Source: Chromatiales bacterium (GTDB lineage Bacteria > Pseudomonadota > Gammaproteobacteria > UBA6429 > Thiohalophilaceae). Taken from it: 7,676 nt of DNA. Below, in pieces: positions 1 to 6,016 of the stretch (position 1 is its first letter; each line of letters opens with the position of its first letter). The stretch spans positions 1,385 to 9,060 of the forward strand of contig JALXDW010000032.1 in the NCBI GenBank assembly GCA_027070385.1. The letters are read 5' to 3'. The notes beneath the pieces were generated by a model, which did no database searches, had not been told where the DNA came from, and saw only the letters and a list, made by a program, of their open reading frames with translations. A program made the translations under genes and the position numbers.

Positions 1-456
1 ATCATAAAGGCTTTGTTCCGGGTTAGATATCTTTAAACGAATAGAACGTGCAGGTTGACCGTTCAGACCATCTCGACAGCTGCCGGGATAGAGGTTTGCT
101 GGTCTTGCTAACGACTTATTGTGTTGCTGGATTTGTTTGCGTGAGCAACTGCAGGGGTAAGCATGACCCATTTGTAACAGTTTTTCGAGATACTGGTGAT
201 ATATATCCAAGCGTTGGCTCTGGTAGCTAAGGTTATCCCACTCAAATCCGTATTGTTGCAATGTATCTAAAATATGTTGGCTGGCTCCGGCTATCTCACG
301 GGGTGGGTCGATATCCTCGATGCGTAACCACCATTCGCCCTGTTGTTGCCTGGCTTGTAAATAGCTCGCGGTCGCGGCCAGTAAGGAACCAAAATGAAGG
401 GGACCGGAAGGGGATGGGGCAAATCGGCCACGGTAGATTGGAGGAATGTCAGGCAT
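1..456 (-). CDS. gluQRS: Glutamyl-Q tRNA(Asp) synthetase, 5' half only
   Basis: This gene runs off the left edge; 152 residues of an expected 290-300 are present. The family is a truncated glutamyl-tRNA synthetase that activates glutamate without tRNA and attaches it to the queuosine base at the wobble position of tRNA-Asp. Visible in translation: the class I nucleotide-binding block GRFAPSPSGPLHFGSL (residues 10-25) with LHFG as the HIGH motif, the RIEDIDPPRE block (45-54), and a zinc site with C102-x-C104 followed by Y123-x3-C127, as in E. coli GluQRS. The KLSK-type motif would lie outside the window. ATG at 456 gives the family N-terminus (a few residues before GRFAPSPSG); no clear Shine-Dalgarno sequence precedes it. 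In many gammaproteobacteria it directly follows dksA; here a DUF3579 gene in opposite orientation lies between them. Identification is firm; completeness beyond the edge cannot be judged. Confidence 0.95.
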   Translation of the reverse strand, partial: MPDIPPIYRGRFAPSPSGPLHFGSLLAATASYLQARQQQGEWWLRIEDIDPPREIAGASQHILDTLQQYGFEWDNLSYQSQRLDIYHQYLEKLLQMGHAYPCSCSRKQIQQHNKSLARPANLYPGSCRDGLNGQPARSIRLKISNPEQSLYD

Positions 457-549
457 GGAACGTATTGTATGACTAAAATCAGGTGAATATCTAAAGTTTA
501 TTGTCGCATTGTCCGCTAAAGATGAGTATAGAGAAATGGAGGATTAATT
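457..549. promoter_or_regulatory. Divergent gluQRS / DUF3579 intergenic region
   Basis: This 93-bp AT-rich gap separates two divergent genes and must hold the promoter of the DUF3579 gene, and of gluQRS if gluQRS is not read from dksA. On the + strand TTGTCG at 501-506 and TATAGA at 527-532 resemble sigma-70 boxes, but their 20-bp spacing is too long to assign a promoter. The strong ribosome binding site GGAGGA lies at 538-543. No convincing operator palindrome was seen. Confidence 0.4.
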
Positions 550-879
550 GTGTCTGATACATTCGGCGATGATGTTCACGTCATTAAAGGGATAAAAGAA
601 GACGGTGCAAAGCTGCGTCCAAGTGACTGGATCGAAAGATTGTCATCCACTCTGGCCAGTTTTGGTCAGGATCAACGTTTAAAATACAATGAATGCGTAC
701 AGCCTTGTATTATAAATGGTGAGAAATGCCTGGTTGTGGCACGTGGTTTATCAGCGAAAAACCCGGAAATGTATGATTTTGTCATGGGTTTTGCCAGGGG
801 TAACAAACTGCAAATCATGACCGACCGCCGTTCAGGCGATCGGGCACTTAAAGCCAGCGTACAATCAAGCGTGGGTTAA
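550..879 (+). CDS. DUF3579 family protein
   Basis: A 109-residue soluble protein matching the DUF3579 family, which is found mainly in beta- and gammaproteobacteria and, as far as I know, has no established function. The family blocks are visible in order: an N-terminal 'I.GI..DG...RPSDW.ERL' segment (RPSDWIERL at 23-31), a central QPCIINGEKCLVV strand pair (51-63), and a C-terminal helix ending DFVMGFARGNKLQI (76-89). There is no signal peptide or membrane segment. The start is GTG at 550, chosen because a near-perfect GGAGGA (538-543) lies 6 bases upstream and no better ATG exists. The gene is divergent from gluQRS and convergent with dksA, with stop codons 4 bp apart. Its two cysteines (C53, C60) are not in a zinc-finger arrangement. 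The family call is from remembered consensus; the role is unknown. Confidence 0.85.
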   Translation: MSDTFGDDVHVIKGIKEDGAKLRPSDWIERLSSTLASFGQDQRLKYNECVQPCIINGEKCLVVARGLSAKNPEMYDFVMGFARGNKLQIMTDRRSGDRALKASVQSSVG

Positions 880-889
880 AATATTAACC
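874..889. repeat. Inverted repeat joining the two convergent stop codons
   Basis: GGTTAA (874-879) and TTAACC (884-889) form a perfect 6-bp inverted repeat with an AATA loop. The left arm contains the TAA stop of the DUF3579 gene and the right arm the TAA stop of dksA on the other strand. It could be a weak bidirectional transcript end, but the stem is AT-rich and no T-tract follows on either strand, so an efficient intrinsic terminator is unlikely. Confidence 0.35.
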
Positions 890-1573
890 GCGTTGACGTT
901 CGCGAATTTCTTCCAGACTTTTACAGTCAATACATAAGTTTGCGGTAGGACGTGCTTCCAGACGGCGAATACCAATTTCAATACCGCAGTCTTCACAATA
1001 ACCATAATCACCACTTTCGAGATTAGCGAGTGATTCATCGATTTTCTTGATCAACTTGCGCTCACGATCACGGGTGCGTAATTCCATTGCAAATTCGGAT
1101 TCCTGACTTGCACGATCGTTTGGATCAGGAAAGTTAGCCGCTTCATCCTGCATATGGTGAACAGTTCTATCGACTTCCTGCATTAAGCCCTGTTTCCATT
1201 CATTTAAAATTTCCTGGAAATGCAGGGTTTGTTCTTCGTTCATATAGTCTTCACCTTTAACTATTTTATAAGGTGTAAAACTATGTACCTCGTCAACAGA
1301 GGCTCTGCGACGTGCAGGTTTCTTGCTCGTTGTTTTTTTGGCAACTTTTTTAGCTGCGGTTTTTTTGGCCGGTGCTTTTTTAGCTACGGTCTTTTTCTTA
1401 GTGACTTTCTTTTTGGTAACTTTTTTCGCAGGGGTTTTTTTGGCCGGTGCTTTTTTAGCAACGGTCTTTTTCTTGGCGGTTTTCTTTTTAGCTGTTTTTT
1501 TAGCCGGTGTCTTTTTAGCCACGGTTTTTTTCTTAGCCACTTTTTTCTTGGTTGTTTTTTTCTTCACTGCCAT
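884..1573 (-). CDS. dksA: DksA with a lysine-rich N-terminal tail
   Basis: DksA binds RNA polymerase through its secondary channel and, with ppGpp, inhibits rRNA promoters and activates amino-acid biosynthesis promoters. Residues 111-227 align with E. coli DksA from M32 onward without gaps: coiled-coil tip DPNDRA with D150, D153 and A155 (E. coli D71, D74, A76), [11 protein letters not shown] (168-178), and zinc finger C193-x2-C196-x17-C214-x2-C217. The protein is 229 residues against 151 in E. coli. The excess is a basic tail: 41 of residues 1-90 are lysine, three arginines close it (88-90), and no acidic residue occurs before D94. It is built from KKKTVAKK and APAKK units like those of histone H1-like and AlgP proteins. 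The ATG at 1573 has GGAG 10 bases upstream, supporting translation of the tail. M111 is the only other plausible start and would give a truncated DksA. The core call is certain; the tail's function is unknown. Confidence 0.95.
   Translation of the reverse strand: MAVKKKTTKKKVAKKKTVAKKTPAKKTAKKKTAKKKTVAKKAPAKKTPAKKVTKKKVTKKKTVAKKAPAKKTAAKKVAKKTTSKKPARRRASVDEVHSFTPYKIVKGEDYMNEEQTLHFQEILNEWKQGLMQEVDRTVHHMQDEAANFPDPNDRASQESEFAMELRTRDRERKLIKKIDESLANLESGDYGYCEDCGIEIGIRRLEARPTANLCIDCKSLEEIRERQRG
1358..1399 (-). repeat. Tail repeat copy A inside dksA
   Basis: This 42-bp block encodes the [13 protein letters not shown] unit of the tail (about residues 59-72). It matches the block at 1433-1474 at 41 of 42 positions; the single difference is t at 1385 versus a at 1460. 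The two copies are 75 bp (25 codons) apart in register, which preserves the reading frame. Confidence 0.8.
1433..1474 (-). repeat. Tail repeat copy B inside dksA
   Basis: Second copy of the 42-bp unit (about residues 34-47), 41 of 42 bases identical to 1358-1399. A third, more diverged copy covers 1496-1534 (residues 14-26, [13 protein letters not shown]). Identity at synonymous positions between A and B is higher than protein selection alone would need. Confidence 0.8.
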
Positions 1574-1653
1574 GCGACAAATTCTCCAACATTTAATGTA
1601 TTTGCTTGTGTGATAATGCCATCAAGGCGAAGCGAAAAGCAAAATCGACGCTT

Positions 1654-1682
1654 TTAATACCAGAAAGCGCTATTAGACGCAA
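1654..1682 (-). promoter_or_regulatory. Candidate dksA promoter
   Basis: On the minus strand TTGCGT (1682-1677), a 17-bp spacer and TATTAA (1659-1654) give a sigma-70-like pair, with TGG just before the -10 box acting as an extended -10. The boxes match consensus only partly (3/6 and 4/6). A second candidate, TTGCTT-18-CATTAT, lies closer to the gene, so this assignment is tentative. Confidence 0.25.
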
Positions 1683-1752
1683 CTAAAACAACCCATATAG
1701 TTGGACTATCTGAAAAATAAATCAACGTCTTTGGTGTAACTTGTTGTATTTC

Positions 1753-1767
1753 ATGGGATAATCCCAT
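1753..1767 (+). promoter_or_regulatory. Extended -10 box within a 15-bp palindrome (candidate operator)
   Basis: ATGGGAT-A-ATCCCAT is a perfect palindrome. It contains TGG-GATAAT (1754-1762), a good extended -10 element (TGn plus 5 of 6 bases of TATAAT). The -35 is poor (TTGGTG at 1731, 20 bp away), as is typical for extended -10 promoters. Transcription would begin near 1769 and give a leader of about 35 bases to the ATG at 1804. A repressor bound to the palindrome would cover the -10 directly. The regulator is unknown. Confidence 0.35.
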
Positions 1768-1803
1768 TTTGTTAATTTTTGATTTAAAGTGAGGTTTTTA
1801 GGA

Positions 1804-2577
1804 ATGTCCGAATTAAAAGCATTTATTTTTGATGTGGATGGCACGCTTGCCGATACTGAAAAAGATGGTCATCGGGTGGCATTTAATCGTGCTTTTAAAG
1901 AGGCTGATCTGGATTGGAATTGGTCGATAGACAAGTATGGTGAACTGTTATCGGTGACGGGCGGCAAAGAACGTATTTTGCATTTTTTAAAGCTGGATCA
2001 CCCTGAATTTCTGCAGCAGCAACAGCAGGCAGGGACATTAGATGATTTAATTAAACACTTGCATGGGCGTAAAACACATTTTTACACACAGTTATTAGCT
2101 GATGGTGCGATACCCTTGCGTACCGGGGTTAAGCGTTTGTTACAGGAAATGCGTGAACAGGGGTTCCGACTGGCGATTGCCACCACCACTACACCTGCGA
2201 ATGTGACCAGTTTATTGGAAAGCACCCTGGGGAAAGAATCAATAGACTGGTTTGAGGTGATTGCGGCAGGTGATATTGTACCCGCCAAAAAACCTGCGGC
2301 AGATATTTATGACTATGCGTTGGAAAAAATGGATCTGACGGCAGCAGACTGTCTTGCTTTTGAAGATTCCTCCAATGGCATTCAATCCTCAATGGGAGCG
2401 AACTTGAAAACCGTGATCACACAAAATCATTATACCGAAGATCATGATTTTAGTGGTGCATTGGTTGTGCTGGATCATTTAGGTGAACCGGATGAACCTT
2501 GCCATTGTATTGCGGGTGATATCGGTGATGCGACTTATATTTCTGTGGCTGCACTGACAAAATTATTTGCAGCATAA
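1804..2577 (+). CDS. CbbY-like HAD phosphatase
   Basis: A 257-residue cytosolic HAD-superfamily hydrolase closest to CbbY. Characterised CbbY proteins remove the 1-phosphate of xylulose-1,5-bisphosphate, a misfire product that inhibits RuBisCO. HAD motifs are all present: FDVDGT with nucleophile D10 and acid/base D12, motif II threonines in ATTTT (126-130), motif III lysine in AKKP (161-164), and motif IV FEDSSNG with E187/D188. The cap segment carries the CbbY-type VTGGKERI (51-58), and AAGDIVPAKKPAADIY (154-169) also matches CbbY. The start chosen is ATG 1804, with AAGTGAGG (1787-1794) 9 bases upstream and the motif spacing usual for the family; the in-frame GTG at 1789 lies within that ribosome binding site. 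The aminotransferase gene follows after 9 bp, so the two are probably co-transcribed. CbbY-like proteins also occur outside autotrophs, so the exact substrate is inferred. Confidence 0.88.
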   Translation: MSELKAFIFDVDGTLADTEKDGHRVAFNRAFKEADLDWNWSIDKYGELLSVTGGKERILHFLKLDHPEFLQQQQQAGTLDDLIKHLHGRKTHFYTQLLADGAIPLRTGVKRLLQEMREQGFRLAIATTTTPANVTSLLESTLGKESIDWFEVIAAGDIVPAKKPAADIYDYALEKMDLTAADCLAFEDSSNGIQSSMGANLKTVITQNHYTEDHDFSGALVVLDHLGEPDEPCHCIAGDIGDATYISVAALTKLFAA

Positions 2578-2586
2578 CGATCTGCG

Positions 2587-3756
2587 ATGATATCCATTTC
2601 AAAAAGGGCACAGGCCATACAGCCGTTTCATGTGATGAAATTGCTGGCTCGGGCGAAAGAACTGGAGGCTCAAGGCAAACATATCATTCACATGGAAGTG
2701 GGTGAACCGGATTTTAATACCCCGCAACCCATTGTTGATGCCGGTATGACCGCCATTCGAAAAGGCGATGTGCATTATACCGCCCCCATGGGCTTGCCTG
2801 CTTTACGAAAAGCAATAGCACAATTTTATTTACAACAATTTCAGTTGACGATTTCCCCTGAGCGCATTGTGGTCACGCCTGGTGCTTCCGGTGCTTTATT
2901 ACTGGCACTTGCTGCCATTGTTGAAGCGGGGCAGTCAGTCATCATGGCAGATCCCGGTTATCCCTGTAATCGAAATTTTGTTTCTTTGCTGGAAGGTCAG
3001 AATCAACTTGTTAATGTCGATGCTGACACGCAGTTTCAATTAAATAAAGCACTTGTTGAACAACACTGGCGTGAGAATACCGCAGCTGTGTTATTAGCTT
3101 CGCCTTCCAACCCAACCGGAACAATCATTGCAGAAAAGACATTGAATGAAATAATTGGCTTTGTTGAACAAAAACAGGCTGCAGTACTGGTGGATGAGAT
3201 CTATCAGGGGTTGGTGTATGACACACTTCCGTATACTGCATTATCACTATCCAATAATATTTTTATTATTAATAGTTTTTCAAAATATTTCTCGATGACC
3301 GGTTGGCGAATAGGCTGGTTAGTGGTACCTGAAGCTTTTATTCCGGTGGTGGATAATCTGGCACAAAATATATTTCTTGCTGCGCCCACCCCTGCGCAAC
3401 ATGCTGCATTGGCTGCCTTTAACCCTGAAACAATCGAGATACTGGAACAACGTCGCAGAGAATTTAAACAGCGACGTGACTTTTTACTGAAAGCATTACC
3501 CAAGTTGGGGTTCACTATTCCGGTCAAACCGGACGGGGCTTTTTATATTTACGTAAATTGTGAAGCATTAACGGATAACAGTTTTCAGTTTGCAGAACAA
3601 TGTTTGGAACAAGCAGGTGTTGCTATCACACCGGGGATTGATTTTGGTAATAACAAGGCAGAAAAATATATTCGTTTTGCCTATACAACTTCATTGGATA
3701 ACTTAAAAAAAGCCATTGAAAGGTTGGAACAGTTTATTTCGGATTTCGGTAAGTAA
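2587..3756 (+). CDS. PLP-dependent class I/II aminotransferase
   Basis: A 389-residue fold-type I aminotransferase, normal length for the AspC/AlaA-like group, cytosolic. Cofactor and substrate residues are visible: GEPDF (39-43), Y125 in DPGYP, N175 in SPSNPTG, D203 and Y206 in DEIYQG for the pyridine ring, Schiff-base lysine K233 in NSFSKYFSMTGWRIGW, R241 for the phosphate, and R363 in YIRFAY for the substrate carboxylate. Substrate specificity (aspartate, alanine or aromatic donors) cannot be read from the sequence, so no gene symbol is given. The start at 2587 gives the common N-terminus 'S.RAQAIQPFHVM'. It lacks a clear ribosome binding site and lies 9 bp after the phosphatase stop, which suggests translational coupling. 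The gene is convergent with cysZ, and its TAA stop overlaps the T-tract of the opposing terminator. Confidence 0.92.
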   Translation: MISISKRAQAIQPFHVMKLLARAKELEAQGKHIIHMEVGEPDFNTPQPIVDAGMTAIRKGDVHYTAPMGLPALRKAIAQFYLQQFQLTISPERIVVTPGASGALLLALAAIVEAGQSVIMADPGYPCNRNFVSLLEGQNQLVNVDADTQFQLNKALVEQHWRENTAAVLLASPSNPTGTIIAEKTLNEIIGFVEQKQAAVLVDEIYQGLVYDTLPYTALSLSNNIFIINSFSKYFSMTGWRIGWLVVPEAFIPVVDNLAQNIFLAAPTPAQHAALAAFNPETIEILEQRRREFKQRRDFLLKALPKLGFTIPVKPDGAFYIYVNCEALTDNSFQFAEQCLEQAGVAITPGIDFGNNKAEKYIRFAYTTSLDNLKKAIERLEQFISDFGK

Positions 3757-3814
3757 AAAATGAACCACAAAGGATACGAAGAATTTTTTGTTCTCCTTAG
3801 AGCCTGTTGTGGTT
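3755..3814 (-). terminator. Intrinsic terminator of the queF-cysZ unit
   Basis: An outer 8-bp perfect stem AACCACAA (3763-3770) / TTGTGGTT (3807-3814) continues as AGGA (3771-3774) / TCCT (3794-3797), then GAAGAA (3778-3783) / TTGTTC (3788-3793) with one mismatch and a 4-base loop. A 9-base bulge (3798-3806) interrupts the right side. Read on the minus strand, the hairpin starts 5 bases after the cysZ stop and is followed two bases later by six T residues (3760-3755), the canonical layout. On the plus strand only a weak AATTGTT follows, so termination of the aminotransferase transcript is less certain. Confidence 0.6.
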
Positions 3815-3819
3815 AATTG

Positions 3820-4647
3820 TTATCGAGTGATAAGTGGGTTCTGATCGGATTGTGCCAGGTTATCTTTATCTTGAGAAGATTCTTCATTATTTAATGCCTC
3901 TACAGACATAATAGTTGCTCCGGCAACTGAAACCGGCATGACTAAAAAGTTTAATATCGGAATCATGGTTGCGAGGGTTGCTGAGCCACCAAATCCAAGG
4001 GATAACATTTTGTGATTAGACAGAGTGTAACGTATTTTAGAAAAATTATAGCCTCGATTTCCTAGCGGATAATCCACGTATTGCAGGGCTAACATCCAGG
4101 CGCTGAACACGGCCCATAAAACCGGGCTAACCACATTGATCATCGGTATAAATGAAATGATCAATAAGGGAATCATCCAGACCAGAAAGTAAATCAACTT
4201 TTTTATTTCTCCGGTAATGGATTCAAAAATAATTTTACCAAGGCCGGTACGGGGATCGATGGGTTGCACACCGGTTAATTTATACTCCACAGCGGCTGCA
4301 AGGTAAGTGTTAAACGGTGCGCCAACAATATTGGCAATAATACTAAAGCCAAAGAAAATAATAATCAGTGCAACGGCTGCAAACAGCATCCACAACAAAC
4401 CAACAAACCATTCAAATAAAGTCGTCATGAAATCAGGTAACCAGCCGGGAATGTCGGGTGTGAGCCAGTCGATCAGCGTTTCAAACTGGGTGCTGAGTAA
4501 ATAAATGGCAGCGGCAAACAAAATAATATTAATAATTAAAGGAATAATAACGTATTTTTTAATTTCAGCGGTGAAGATCATCGGGATCCCCTGAAGAAAA
4601 AACCGGACACCGCTGACAGGGTTGCTGCAAAGAGGTTTACCTGGCAT
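3820..4647 (-). CDS. cysZ: CysZ-type sulfate transporter (EI24 family)
   Basis: A 275-residue inner-membrane protein of the CysZ/EI24 family, which mediates sulfate uptake for cysteine synthesis. Hydrophobic segments lie near residues 32-52, 82-106, 150-170, 172-190 and 215-247. Family landmarks include the N-terminal PVSGVRFFLQG (10-20), ANIVGAPFN (105-113), SAWMLALQYVDYP (182-194) and IPILNFLVMPVSVAGAT (229-245), all close to E. coli CysZ. The C-terminal 25 residues are acidic and polar (NNEESSQDKDN) and longer than in E. coli, presumably a cytosolic tail. The ATG at 4647 is supported by AAGGA 8 bases upstream, which lies inside the end of the kinase gene; the kinase stop is only 3 bp away, so coupling is likely. 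No other sulfur gene is in the window. Confidence 0.92.
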   Translation of the reverse strand: MPGKPLCSNPVSGVRFFLQGIPMIFTAEIKKYVIIPLIINIILFAAAIYLLSTQFETLIDWLTPDIPGWLPDFMTTLFEWFVGLLWMLFAAVALIIIFFGFSIIANIVGAPFNTYLAAAVEYKLTGVQPIDPRTGLGKIIFESITGEIKKLIYFLVWMIPLLIISFIPMINVVSPVLWAVFSAWMLALQYVDYPLGNRGYNFSKIRYTLSNHKMLSLGFGGSATLATMIPILNFLVMPVSVAGATIMSVEALNNEESSQDKDNLAQSDQNPLITR

Positions 4648-4650
4648 GTT

Positions 4651-5970
4651 TTAGTTCCTTAACGATTTGTTCCGCTTATCATAACCTTGTTTTGCAAGTA
4701 GCGCAGCACCAAAAGCTGCATGGTTATTCAGTGTGTTGTGTAGAGGGATGTTTAAAAGTCGGCTGCGAATTTTTGTCCATGCGGTGTTGTTGGCACCACC
4801 ACCAATGCTAAACAGGCGTTTGGGTTTTGGCGCGCCACATTGTTGCAGTTTTTGGTAACCCTGTAACTCAATTTGACTGATGCCTTCGAGTATTGCCTGG
4901 AAAAAAACAGCATCATTATCAGGTCGTGGAGTCAGGCAAGGGGCCTGTTCAGGATTGTTCTCGGGAAAGCGTTCGCCTGTTTGTAACAGCGGGTAATAAT
5001 GCAGTCCGGTTGTTTTATCTGGATTGAGTTGTGTTTCAAGCTCAGTCATTTGTGCGTCAGTAAAATAATGACGTAACACTGCACCACCGGTATTGGATGC
5101 ACCGCCTACCAGCCAGTGTTTTCCAAAGGGCTGGCTATAAATACCTTCGGCACTGGAAAACACGGCTTTGTCAGAAATGATTTTTAGAACCAGTGTGCTG
5201 CCGAGTGAGGTGACGGCATCGCCAATCTGGTTGGCACCGGTTGCGAGCAAGGCTGCGGTGCTATCGGTTGTACCGCTTACAAACAGTACTTGTTCGCTAA
5301 AACCAAATTTCCGGGTAATTTCCTTGCTGAGTAAACCAATGGGGGTACCGGCATGTGTCACTTGTGGTAGAAAATGATTGGGCAGCCCCAGTTCAGATAG
5401 CCACTGTGGCCATTGTTGTTTAACCGGATCGTAACCGGTTTTTAACGCATTATTAGAGTCGGTTTGTTGGAAGTGGTGTGTGAGTTGTCCTGTTAACCAG
5501 TCGGCCTGATGGGTCAGGTGTACATCTCGGGACTGTGGATATTGTTGCAATAGCCACAATGCTTTTGCTAATCCTGATGTGGCTGTACAAGTGGGAGAAT
5601 CTTTGGGTGCCCACTGTTTTATTGGTTCAACAAATTCACTGGCACGCTGGTCGTTATACATCAGGCCCTTACTAAGGGCTTGACCTTGTGAATCAATTAA
5701 CAAAACGGTACCGGATGTTGCATCGAGTGACATGCTGACGATTTGTTTAAAGTCGAATTGCACGGCAAGTTGAGTTAATAGTGTTTGCAGCGTTTGCCAC
5801 CAGAGTTGTGGTTGTTGTTCAAAATAATGGGGTTGAGGTTGCTCAGCTGCGGGCATGGCTTGCGTCTGGCAAGCTAAAACATGAGCGTCGTTGTTAATGA
5901 TAATGGCGCGGATACCCGAGGTGCCAACATCAATGCCTAAAAAAGCGGGGCAGGCAACTTGTGTTTGCAT
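4651..5970 (-). CDS. D-ribulokinase (FGGY family, SePSK/XK-1 type)
   Basis: A 439-residue FGGY sugar kinase. It resembles the Synechococcus SePSK / plant XK-1 group, shown to phosphorylate D-ribulose to ribulose 5-phosphate, more than classical xylulokinase or glycerol kinase. Evidence: GIDVGTSGIRA (12-22) with D14 and T17 (SePSK D8 and T11), LDATSGTVLLID (82-93), LAKALWLL and QADWL (135-159), SGTTDSTAALLATG (232-245) with catalytic-base D236 (SePSK D221), AVTSLGSTLVLK (252-263), LVGGASNTGGAVLR (287-300), and GGGANN (390-395). The short C-terminus after HAAFGAALLA is also typical of this small group. The ATG at 5970 has no clear ribosome binding site but gives the right distance to the first motif. 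It is 46 bp downstream of queF and 3 bp upstream of cysZ on the same strand. Xylulose cannot be excluded as a substrate. Confidence 0.85.
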   Translation of the reverse strand: MQTQVACPAFLGIDVGTSGIRAIIINNDAHVLACQTQAMPAAEQPQPHYFEQQPQLWWQTLQTLLTQLAVQFDFKQIVSMSLDATSGTVLLIDSQGQALSKGLMYNDQRASEFVEPIKQWAPKDSPTCTATSGLAKALWLLQQYPQSRDVHLTHQADWLTGQLTHHFQQTDSNNALKTGYDPVKQQWPQWLSELGLPNHFLPQVTHAGTPIGLLSKEITRKFGFSEQVLFVSGTTDSTAALLATGANQIGDAVTSLGSTLVLKIISDKAVFSSAEGIYSQPFGKHWLVGGASNTGGAVLRHYFTDAQMTELETQLNPDKTTGLHYYPLLQTGERFPENNPEQAPCLTPRPDNDAVFFQAILEGISQIELQGYQKLQQCGAPKPKRLFSIGGGANNTAWTKIRSRLLNIPLHNTLNNHAAFGAALLAKQGYDKRNKSLRN

Positions 5971-6016
5971 TGTCTATGTCGGGTGTTTGTCATTGAGCTT
6001 AAATGATAGAGTGCAG

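Larger units (their letters stand above)
1574..1803. other. Divergent dksA / cbbY-like regulatory region
   Basis: About 230 bp with no gene. It carries the dksA leader on the minus strand and the promoter of the cbbY-like unit on the plus strand. Visible elements are the dksA ribosome binding site GGAG (minus strand, 1587-1584), a small hairpin AAAAGC/GCTTTT (1635-1640 and 1650-1655), a candidate dksA promoter at 1682-1654, and a 15-bp palindrome overlapping an extended -10 box at 1753-1767. The long dksA leader (about 70-80 bases if that promoter is used) would leave room for leader control, but no known riboswitch is recognisable. Confidence 0.5.

Noticed and set aside
48..476. Plus-strand open frames at the left edge
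   Set aside because: They overlap gluQRS, whose minus-strand translation carries the HIGH-type, RIEDID and zinc motifs; the plus frames match nothing.
1303..1573. Separate histone-like gene upstream of dksA, joined by sequencing error
   Set aside because: The tail and core are in one uninterrupted frame with one ribosome binding site, and no stop or second binding site lies between them.
884..1573. Programmed -1 frameshift at A-AAA-AAG motifs in the dksA tail
   Set aside because: Slippery heptamers are unavoidable in AAA/AAG-rich lysine tracts; I saw no downstream pseudoknot and no long alternative frame with recognisable product.
1220..1657. Plus-strand open frames across the dksA tail encoding Phe/Leu/Cys-rich hydrophobic proteins
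   Set aside because: They are the mirror of lysine codons (AAA/AAG read as TTT/CTT) in the well-supported dksA gene; no ribosome binding site and no family resemblance.
1789..1803. GTG at 1789 as start of the cbbY-like gene
   Set aside because: It lies within the AAGTGAGG ribosome binding site that serves ATG 1804, has no binding site of its own, and would add five residues that homologues do not need.
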